Part shown: positions 7,231 through 13,384 of the stretch, piece by piece
Layout of the letters: every line of letters starts with the position of its first letter
Position numbering within the stretch: the stretch's first letter is position 1
Source: an uncultured Prevotella sp.
GTDB lineage: Bacteria; Bacteroidota; Bacteroidia; Bacteroidales; Bacteroidaceae
DNA: 13,384 bases
Direction: 5' to 3'
Assembly (NCBI GenBank): GCA_900770845.1
Contig: CAAGLS010000255.1
Location: forward strand, 1-13,384
Translations under genes and position numbers: made by a program
The notes under the pieces: generated by a model
What the model saw: the letters and a program-made list of their open reading frames with translations, nothing else
The model's database searches: none
What the model was told of the DNA's origin: nothing

Positions 7231-8673
7231 ATGCCGTTTGAGTTGTTTCTTTCAGTCCTAACATCTTTCTTGGGAACATGGTGCCACACCTCCGACAACG
7301 ACAATCCCATACTGCGTCTTGGCAGTATGGACAAGACCCGTACCGAGGTTTTCGCCCGTTATGACTATTCCTCTTCCGACAAGCCTTTCTTATACCAACT
7401 CGGCGACGGCTCTTCGTTGGCTTCCGTTGTTGCTAAATCGAGGGTGTGGCTTTCTGACAGCACCGTCGTTTGGGGCAGCGCCTCATACACGACAGGAAAG
7501 AGAATGCATGTGAAATGGAATTCCACGGCCGACTATGCCTTGCTCTATCCTTACGTCATGGGCGACTCGTTGGGCGGAAACCTTTCTGTTGAGCGTTATA
7601 CCTTCAGCGGCGGATGGACCCGCCAGTTCGGCAAATGGTCGTTGGGCGCCCAGATGCACTTTCGCGCCGGCCACGAATACCGCACCGTCGACCCGCGGCC
7701 ACGCTCCATCGTGACCAGCCTCACTGTCTTGGTGGGCGCAGGGCTGAACGTCAACAGCCTATACCTTGTCAGCCTGAAGGGTGGCGCGCGATTCTACAAG
7801 CAGACCAATGATGTGGCCTTCTATCGCGAGGCGGGCATCATTCCCGAATACCAGTTTGTGGGCCTGGGCATGGACTACAAGCGCTTCTCGGGCAGCAAGA
7901 CCTCGGCCTACTACAAGGCCACGGGACTCATCGTTGGAGCCGGACTTGCGCCACGCCTCGACAGGGGACTGGATGTGAGCCTCACCTATGAGTACACGCC
8001 TTACAAGCGCATTCTGCCAACCCTCAATTCCATGCCCATCTCCAATCTTTATCTGTATGGTTGCGAAGGCCGCGTATCGTGGACTTTCAACAGCCGCTGG
8101 AAAGTCTATGCCAGTGTGGATTATGAGAAGAGGGTAGGCGACGAGTATGTCTCAGGCTCTTCTTCTGGCACCGAATATCGAACCGTCACGCAACTCACCA
8201 TGTACCATGCCCACAATGCCCAATACATGATGGGAGTTGCCTACAGTCATGCGTGGAGTGCCTCGCGGTTGAGGCTGAACCTCGACGGTGGCTACACCGA
8301 CTTTGCCGCCGACTACCACTTCCCCCATCGGGAGATGAATGTCCAAAAGGCTGTGGCCCGCCTGTCGGCCGAATGGAACAGGAATTTCGGCAAGGACGCC
8401 TCCCTCACATTGTCTGCCGATGTGGGACAGGCCTTCGATGCGGGCGGCTCCCTCACCATGCCCTATGCCACCATGGACGAGGGCAACACCCGCTTGGTCA
8501 ACGACACCTACGCCCACCTCAAGGACGCTTACACCATGGCCAGCGTTGAGGCGAGATACGAGATGCCCCTGAGCGGCAAATACCGTTGGTTCGTCGCCCT
8601 CAATGCCGGCTACACGGGGGCAAGTGTGCTGAGCCAAAGGCGGGCGGGGGTCTCTGCCGGCATTGCCTTTTAA
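7231..8673 (+). CDS. Outer-membrane beta-barrel protein, DUF6850-like
   Basis: A 480-residue protein of alternating hydrophobic and polar strands, many Tyr, Trp and Gly residues, and a C-terminal Phe (AGVSAGIAF), the usual signal for barrel insertion by the BAM machinery. The segment EYRTVDPRPRSIV (149-161) and the overall pattern resemble the Bacteroidota DUF6850 barrel family; I make this match from memory of the family, so the name is tentative. The start is two bases after the preceding stop. The N-terminus (MPFELFLSVLTSFLGTWC) is hydrophobic but lacks basic residues, so it is a poor signal peptide. The role is unknown. Its place between two lipoproteins and behind a TonB receptor suggests it belongs to the same envelope assembly. 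Base composition matches its neighbours. Confidence 0.8.
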   Translation: MPFELFLSVLTSFLGTWCHTSDNDNPILRLGSMDKTRTEVFARYDYSSSDKPFLYQLGDGSSLASVVAKSRVWLSDSTVVWGSASYTTGKRMHVKWNSTADYALLYPYVMGDSLGGNLSVERYTFSGGWTRQFGKWSLGAQMHFRAGHEYRTVDPRPRSIVTSLTVLVGAGLNVNSLYLVSLKGGARFYKQTNDVAFYREAGIIPEYQFVGLGMDYKRFSGSKTSAYYKATGLIVGAGLAPRLDRGLDVSLTYEYTPYKRILPTLNSMPISNLYLYGCEGRVSWTFNSRWKVYASVDYEKRVGDEYVSGSSSGTEYRTVTQLTMYHAHNAQYMMGVAYSHAWSASRLRLNLDGGYTDFAADYHFPHREMNVQKAVARLSAEWNRNFGKDASLTLSADVGQAFDAGGSLTMPYATMDEGNTRLVNDTYAHLKDAYTMASVEARYEMPLSGKYRWFVALNAGYTGASVLSQRRAGVSAGIAF

Positions 8674-8714
8674 TGGGAATCATATTATTAACTCATCATT
8701 TATAGTGTAAAGCA

Positions 8715-9947
8715 ATGAAACAGAAAATCTTGTTTGGCTTCATGGCCTTGATGGCATGCGGCCTCACTCTCACATCGTGCAGTGACAACGACGACGACAA
8801 CAATGTGAAAACGAGGATGGTTGAGGTACCCATCTCTTTGTCCATGCCCCTCAACGTGAACCGTCCTGTCCTCAATGGGGCTGTGGCGACATTCACCGAT
8901 GTCAACACAAAGAAGACCTATACCACCTCTTCCTTCACCCTCGTTGACGGTCAGTATATCGACACGGTTTCCGTTCCCGAGGGCAGCTACAATGTGGATG
9001 TGGAGGGCGACATCAAGTATGCGCTCGACGATTCTACAACCATCACCTCCCATGTGAGGGCATCGCGCGAGAACGCCCTGGCCTCTTCCGGCCGGCTCGC
9101 CATGGCTCTCAATATCTACAGGTCGCAGGATGGACTTGTCATTTCTGAGATCTTCTTCACCGGCACCCTCACTCCTGAGGGCAAGCAATATTCCGACGAC
9201 CAATACTTCAAGATTGGCAACAACAGCAGCGACACCATCTATCTTGATGGCCTTGCTATCGTGGAGTCCGCTTTCCTGACAGTGGAGAAGGAGGATTACA
9301 GCCCCGACATCATGGGCAAGGCCATGACGGCGGATGCCATTTATGTGATACCGGGTTCTGGCAAGGAGCATCCCTTGGCTCCCGGCAAGGAGGTTGTCCT
9401 GGCCCTCAACGCACGCAATCACAAGGAAATCAACCCCAACTCCATCGATTTGAGCAAGGCCGACTTCGAGTTCTATGATGAGTCGTCCAATCCTTCATAC
9501 ACCGATGACGACAATCCCAGCGTGCCCAATCTGGTCAACTGGTACGACTACTCCGCTTCCTATTTCAGTCTTCACAACCGTGGCTTCAAGTCCTATGCCA
9601 TCGCGCGTCCCACGGTCGACGCTGACACCTTTATCAAGGAGTTCAAGTACACCTACACTTATACGTTCACATACGGTGAGTACTCGTTCTATATGGATGG
9701 TGAGGGATTCAAGATTCCCAACGAGTGGATCATCGATGCCGTGAACCTCAGCGTCGCCGACAGCTGGCAGTGGAATGTCACCGCTCCAAGCCTCGATGCG
9801 GGATGGACCCATTGCGGCAGTGTTGACAGGGACCAGAACCGCTATGGCAAGGCGGTTGTGCGCAAGGTGGAGAACGGCAAGTGGGTCGACACCAACAATT
9901 CCACCAACGACTTCAATGCCGACGCCACTCCTACATTGATGAAATAA
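8715..9947 (+). CDS. DUF4876-like lipoprotein, probably surface exposed
   Basis: A 410-residue lipoprotein. The signal sequence ends in the lipobox LTSC with Cys 22, followed by SDNDDDNN. Acidic residues right after the cysteine resemble the lipoprotein export signal that sends Bacteroidota lipoproteins to the cell surface. Residues about 33-134 form a beta domain shared with the small lipoprotein at 6836. From about 141 comes GLVISEIFFTGTLTPEGKQY, then DQYFKIGNNSSDTIYLDGL, a pattern that recalls lamin-tail-like beta domains and the DUF4876 family (from memory). A strand-like Tyr/Thr run, YTYTYTFTY, lies at 312-320. It follows the barrel gene after 41 bp with no promoter box in between, so it is likely cotranscribed. 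No catalytic motif is seen; ligand capture for the receptor is inferred. Confidence 0.85.
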   Translation: MKQKILFGFMALMACGLTLTSCSDNDDDNNVKTRMVEVPISLSMPLNVNRPVLNGAVATFTDVNTKKTYTTSSFTLVDGQYIDTVSVPEGSYNVDVEGDIKYALDDSTTITSHVRASRENALASSGRLAMALNIYRSQDGLVISEIFFTGTLTPEGKQYSDDQYFKIGNNSSDTIYLDGLAIVESAFLTVEKEDYSPDIMGKAMTADAIYVIPGSGKEHPLAPGKEVVLALNARNHKEINPNSIDLSKADFEFYDESSNPSYTDDDNPSVPNLVNWYDYSASYFSLHNRGFKSYAIARPTVDADTFIKEFKYTYTYTFTYGEYSFYMDGEGFKIPNEWIIDAVNLSVADSWQWNVTAPSLDAGWTHCGSVDRDQNRYGKAVVRKVENGKWVDTNNSTNDFNADATPTLMK

Positions 9948-9957
9948 GCTGGTTCCT

Positions 9958-12771
9958 ATGGTTATGAGAAGAAACTTTCTTTGGATTCTTATGTTGTTGT
10001 GCCAGAGCCTTGCGGCCCTGGCGCAGCCTTTGCCCGTCGACTCCCTTTACCATACGGGCAGACTCCCCAATGGGCTCACCTATTACATCGTGCACAACAG
10101 CCAGACTCCCCATGTCGCCGACTTCTATATCGCGCAGCGTGTGGGAAGCATCCTTGAGGAGCCGCGCCAGCGGGGGCTTGCCCACTTCTTGGAGCACATG
10201 GCGTTCAACGGCAGCAAGCATTTCCCTGGCGGCGACAACACCATAGTGAAGTGGTGCGAGCGCAACGGAATCAAGTTTGGCGCCAACCTCAATGCCTACA
10301 CCAGTGTCGACGAGACCGTCTACAACATTTCCGCGGCACCAGTAGCCCGCGCTGGCGTTGTCGACACCTGCCTGCTTATCCTCAGCGACTGGAGCCACGA
10401 CCTCAATCTCAGCGGCGATGAAATCGACAAGGAGCGCGGTGTCATCCGGGAGGAATGGCGCACCCGCCGGGCGGGGATGGCCGTGCAGAGGCTGATGGAG
10501 GATGCCATGCCGGTGGTTTATGCCGGAAGCAAGTATGCCGACTGTATGCCCATAGGCAACATCGACATCATCAACAACTTCCCCTACAACGACCTGCGCG
10601 ACTACTACCACAAATGGTACCGCCCCGACCTGCAGGCCATCATCGTTGTCGGCGACATCGACGTCAAGGACATCGAACGGAAGATAAAGGCCACGTTCTC
10701 TGCCATACCGGCTCCGGTGAATCCTGCCCCGCGCGTCTACTATCCTGTGCCAGACAACCCTCAGATGATTGTCTTCGCCAAGCAGGACAAGGAACAGCCC
10801 ACGGTCAACTTCTCGCTCTATATGAAGCGCGACGCCACTCCGCGCGCACAGCGCAACACGGTGGCTGAATACCGCGCCGACTATTTGGGCCATTTGGTTA
10901 CACGCATGCTCAACGACCGGCTTGACGACATCACCCAAAGGCCCAACCCTCCTTTTGTCTCGGCTTCTGTCCGCGATGGCGGCTTCTTCCTCGCCTCTAC
11001 CAAGGATGCCTTCACTGGTTTTGCCATGTGCAACCCCGACTCTGTGGAAAAGGGCATTGGCGCATTGGTGGGCGAGATGGAGCGCGTTCGCCAGCATGGC
11101 TTCACCGAAGCCGAGCTGCAGCGCGCCAAGAAAGAGTGGATGCGGGGCATCCGCAACGACTATGAGGAGCGCGACAAGCGTCGCAACAGTGAGTTCGTGC
11201 GCAACTGCGTCGGCAACTTCACCGACGGTGCCAACCTGCTCTCCCCGGCTGATGAGCTGCGGCTGGCCGAACAGCTCGACAGGACGGTGGACCTGAGTGA
11301 GGTCAACGCGGCCGCCGCCACACTCATCACCGACAGCAACCAGGTCGTGACCCTCTATGGCCCGGAGAAGGATGGCTTCAAGCTGCCGTCGGAAAACGAC
11401 ATCGGGCGCACGATACTTGCTGCCCAGGCGCGGAGCTATGATTCCTACAAGGAACAGTCGCTGCCCGCTTCCTTGATGCCGGTGAGGCCAAAGGCTGGCT
11501 CTATTGTAAGCGAGAGGCCGTCAAAGTATGGCTACACGTGCTTCAGCCTTTCCAATGGAATGACGGTATACGCCCGCAGCACCGACTTCGAGGCCGACAA
11601 CATCAGCATGAAGATATTCAGCAACGGAGGCACCTCCCTTTATGGCGTCGATGATTTGCCCAGCCTCAGCTATGCCGCCTCGGTCGTCTCCTCTTCTGGT
11701 CTTGCCGACATGCCGGCGCTCACCATCGAGAAGATGCTTGCCGGCAAGACGGTTAGCGCGGCTCCCTATATCAGCGGTGAGGAGGAGGGCATCAATGCGT
11801 CGTGCGGCAAGGCCGACATGGAGACGATGTTCCAGTTGGCCAACCTTTATTTCACGAGTCCGCGGCGCGACGAGGATGTCTTCAAGAGCATCATGGACCG
11901 TCAGCGCACCTTCCTCGCCAACCGCGACGCCAGTCCCATGGTAAGCTATCGTGACAGCCTCACGGGCATCCTCTATGGCAACAACCCGCGGCTGGCTCCA
12001 ATCAAGGAGGAGACGCTCGGCAGGGTGAGCCTCGACCGCATCATGGAAATCTATCGTGAGCGCTTCGCCGATGCTTCCGATTTCAACGTGGTCATTACGG
12101 GCAGTGTCGACTTCGACAAGCTGCGCCCCCTGCTCTGCACCTATCTGGCCTCGTTGCCTGCCCTGCATCATCGTGAGGAGGCCCGCGACAACAATGTGAG
12201 GATAAGGCCGACCAAGGAGGTCCACTGCTTCACCAAGCCGCAGGAGGTGCCTGCGTCTACGACAAACATCTTTGCCACGGCGCCGCTTGAGGTGACAGCC
12301 GACAACGACATGAAGCTTGACGTGCTGAGCCAGATCCTTCGCATCCAGTACACAGAGAAGGTGCGCGAGGAGAAGGGCGGCACCTATGGCGTGAGTGTCA
12401 GCAGCAGTCTCGATGACTTTCCTGTGCCTTTGGCTCTGTTGCGCATCAGCTTCCGCACGGACCCGTCTAAATACTCCGGCCTCATACCTGTTGTATATAA
12501 GGTGTTGGACGACATGGCCCAGAACGGTCCCGACCAGGCCGACCTCGACAAGATCAAGGAGTATGAGGAAAAGACCTATGGGCAGGTGAGGATTATGAAC
12601 GACTACTGGCAGCAGATGATGTACGACTATGTCTCCAAGCACATCGATTATGACACCGACTACGTGAAGCGTATCAGGAAGCTGACCACCAACGACATCC
12701 AGGCCATCGCCAGGAAGCTCGTTGCCGCCAACCGGTGCATCGAGATAACCATGCTGTCGGAAAAGAAGTAA
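9958..12771 (+). CDS. Periplasmic two-domain M16 zinc metallopeptidase, PqqL/FusC-like
   Basis: A 937-residue peptidase with a signal peptide (core FLWILMLLCQSLAALA, cleavage near 22/23), so periplasmic. The N-terminal M16 domain carries the inverted zinc motif HFLEH with His 76, Glu 79 and His 80. The third zinc ligand should be Glu 159 or Glu 166 in ERGVIREEW. The second M16 half, from about residue 520, lacks HxxEH but keeps the conserved substrate-side pair in REEKGGTYGV (Arg 803, Tyr 810). This active-plus-inactive layout and length match the PqqL/FusC type rather than the short two-subunit M16B type. The gene starts 10 bp after the preceding stop; an ATG at 9964 is also possible. In Pectobacterium FusC cleaves ferredoxin imported by the TonB-dependent receptor FusA, and here too the protease is encoded with a receptor. 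The substrate is unknown. Confidence 0.93.
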   Translation: MVMRRNFLWILMLLCQSLAALAQPLPVDSLYHTGRLPNGLTYYIVHNSQTPHVADFYIAQRVGSILEEPRQRGLAHFLEHMAFNGSKHFPGGDNTIVKWCERNGIKFGANLNAYTSVDETVYNISAAPVARAGVVDTCLLILSDWSHDLNLSGDEIDKERGVIREEWRTRRAGMAVQRLMEDAMPVVYAGSKYADCMPIGNIDIINNFPYNDLRDYYHKWYRPDLQAIIVVGDIDVKDIERKIKATFSAIPAPVNPAPRVYYPVPDNPQMIVFAKQDKEQPTVNFSLYMKRDATPRAQRNTVAEYRADYLGHLVTRMLNDRLDDITQRPNPPFVSASVRDGGFFLASTKDAFTGFAMCNPDSVEKGIGALVGEMERVRQHGFTEAELQRAKKEWMRGIRNDYEERDKRRNSEFVRNCVGNFTDGANLLSPADELRLAEQLDRTVDLSEVNAAAATLITDSNQVVTLYGPEKDGFKLPSENDIGRTILAAQARSYDSYKEQSLPASLMPVRPKAGSIVSERPSKYGYTCFSLSNGMTVYARSTDFEADNISMKIFSNGGTSLYGVDDLPSLSYAASVVSSSGLADMPALTIEKMLAGKTVSAAPYISGEEEGINASCGKADMETMFQLANLYFTSPRRDEDVFKSIMDRQRTFLANRDASPMVSYRDSLTGILYGNNPRLAPIKEETLGRVSLDRIMEIYRERFADASDFNVVITGSVDFDKLRPLLCTYLASLPALHHREEARDNNVRIRPTKEVHCFTKPQEVPASTTNIFATAPLEVTADNDMKLDVLSQILRIQYTEKVREEKGGTYGVSVSSSLDDFPVPLALLRISFRTDPSKYSGLIPVVYKVLDDMAQNGPDQADLDKIKEYEEKTYGQVRIMNDYWQQMMYDYVSKHIDYDTDYVKRIRKLTTNDIQAIARKLVAANRCIEITMLSEKK

Positions 12772-12820
12772 TGTCTACAGCGTACATGGCCTGACGCTTA
12801 GGAGTCGGTCATTGCCGTTG

Positions 12821-12854
12821 ACGGCGCCATAGGCCCTTTGGCCTATGGCGCCGT
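12821..12854 (+). terminator. Strong hairpin after the envelope operon, likely terminator
   Basis: A perfect 15-bp stem, ACGGCGCCATAGGCC (12821-12835) with GGCCTATGGCGCCGT (12840-12854), has a 4-base loop and lies 49 bp after the peptidase stop. Only a short T run (TTT) follows, so termination is likely but not of the classical strong U-tract form. It could also protect the mRNA 3' end. Confidence 0.6.
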
Positions 12855-12950
12855 TTCGCTGAAAGAGGATGGCTCATCCAAACTCTTCGGATGGAATCTG
12901 CTCTTTGCCTGTCGGTTTCTTAAACGTGATTCATGGAAACCGGCCTAAGA

Positions 12951-13247
12951 TCATTGCTTGTGCAGCACCTCTCTGCATTTTTCCAATGCCCATCCGAACC
13001 AAAGCATGTTTATGGCCCGGGCAATGAGGCTGATGTCGGCGGGAAAGACGGCTGCGATGAGGGCCACTTGCGCGTTGACGAGCCACAGTGTCTGGCTGCG
13101 GTTCAACTTCTCTTCGATCAGTCCCGAATAGTAGTCCGTCAGCCAGTCCACGGGTTCCATCAGCCAGTCGGACAGTCTTCTCATCGCTTCCTTCTTGGCG
13201 TTGGCGTCTTTCGTGTTTTCGGCATTGATTGTTATTCTCTGTTCCAT
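12951..13247 (-). CDS. Small protein of unknown function, convergent with the operon
   Basis: A 98-residue protein on the minus strand that I do not recognise. Its N-terminal half is polar and charged (ITINAENTKDANAKKEAMRR), a Trp-rich helix-like part follows (25-45), and two hydrophobic stretches (about 54-68 and 72-88, ending MLWFGWAL) suggest membrane association without a signal peptide. The start at 13247 (MEQRITIN) is preferred because a promoter-like box at 13282-13289 would leave a leader of about 30 bases; an in-frame ATG at 13271 adds eight residues but almost no leader. A plus-strand frame covers the same DNA, but comparison with the relic at 3737-3873 shows silent third-base changes and conservative replacements in the minus frame. 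It is probably its own transcription unit. Confidence 0.65.
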   Translation of the reverse strand: MEQRITINAENTKDANAKKEAMRRLSDWLMEPVDWLTDYYSGLIEEKLNRSQTLWLVNAQVALIAAVFPADISLIARAINMLWFGWALEKCREVLHKQ

Positions 13248-13281
13248 AGTCGTGAATGGGATTAGTTTCATTTTCTGTTTG

Positions 13282-13289
13282 CAAAATTA
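13282..13289 (-). promoter_or_regulatory. Possible -7 promoter box for the small minus-strand gene
   Basis: Read on the minus strand this is TAATTTTG, an exact TAnnTTTG match 34 bp before the preferred start at 13247. No good -33 TTTG is seen at the expected distance; a TTG at 13303-13305 is too close. Confidence 0.45.
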
Positions 13290-13360
13290 ATCCCTTGCCG
13301 TGCAACTTTGCTTCATCGTTTTTCTCCTTTTGTTAAACCCCTGTATTTTCTTGTTAGGAG

Positions 13361-13379
13361 GTGCGGCGTCCCGCCGCAC
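13361..13379. repeat. GC-rich perfect hairpin at the window edge
   Basis: GTGCGGCG (13361-13368) pairs with CGCCGCAC (13372-13379) around a TCC loop. There is no T run on either side, so a terminator is not favoured. It may be part of an intergenic repeat continuing past the window or belong to a neighbouring unit outside it. Confidence 0.5.
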
Positions 13380-13384
13380 ATTCA

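Noticed and set aside
4083..9947. Polysaccharide utilisation locus with SusC/SusD
   Set aside because: No SusD-like protein, glycoside hydrolase or sugar-sensing regulator is present; the lipoproteins do not show SusD features.
9931..11097. Long minus-strand open frame opposite the M16 peptidase gene
   Set aside because: It is a shadow frame of a GC-rich gene with clear family motifs on the plus strand; its own translation shows no recognisable domain.
12913..12942. Weak inverted repeat CGGTTTC/GAAACCG as terminator of the minus-strand gene
   Set aside because: The 7-bp stem has a 16-base loop and no T run on the minus strand, so the support is too thin.
12933..13265. Plus-strand open frame of 110 codons opposite the small minus-strand gene
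   Set aside because: Comparison of the two copies shows silent third-position changes and conservative replacements in the minus frame, and a promoter box fits the minus gene.

Overview
The window looks like part of a Bacteroidota chromosome, probably order Bacteroidales and perhaps Prevotellaceae. Four things point there: TAnnTTTG-type promoter boxes at gene starts, almost no purine-rich Shine-Dalgarno sites, a carboxypeptidase-regulatory-like domain in front of a TonB-dependent receptor, and lipoproteins and barrel proteins that resemble families found in that phylum. The coding DNA is GC-rich by eye, while the intergenic DNA is AT-richer and holds ATGCAT/TGCACAAT-like repeats. The family and genus are inferred only.

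Region 1 (1-3627, + strand) is the end of a SUF iron-sulfur cluster assembly operon: sufC, sufD and sufS. The window opens exactly on the sufC start codon, so sufB, if present, lies outside to the left. No sufE or sufU is seen. The sufD-sufS gap is unusually long and carries a 27-bp tandem repeat and a possible internal promoter. A clear, probably bidirectional, terminator at 3694-3731 closes the unit.

Region 2 (3732-4082) has no intact gene. It holds a decayed minus-strand copy of the small gene found at the other end of the window, an 18-bp perfect palindrome, a nested inverted repeat, and a good promoter directly in front of the next gene.

Region 3 (4083-12771, + strand) is a tight five-gene envelope operon: a TonB-dependent receptor, a small lipoprotein, an outer-membrane beta-barrel protein (DUF6850-like), a larger probably surface-exposed lipoprotein (DUF4876-like), and a two-domain periplasmic M16 zinc metallopeptidase of the size of PqqL/FusC. 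Gaps are 2 to 41 bp. The small lipoprotein is a stand-alone relative of the N-terminal domain of the larger one. A TonB receptor encoded with a PqqL/FusC-like protease suggests import of a protein or peptide followed by periplasmic cleavage, by analogy with the Fus ferredoxin-iron system of Pectobacterium. The substrate cannot be read from the sequence. A 15-bp perfect hairpin follows the operon.

Region 4 (12855-13384) holds one small minus-strand gene of unknown function, convergent with the operon, with its own TAnnTTTG-like box. Its last 45 codons match the relic in region 2, so the operon lies between two direct copies of this sequence about 9.2 kb apart.
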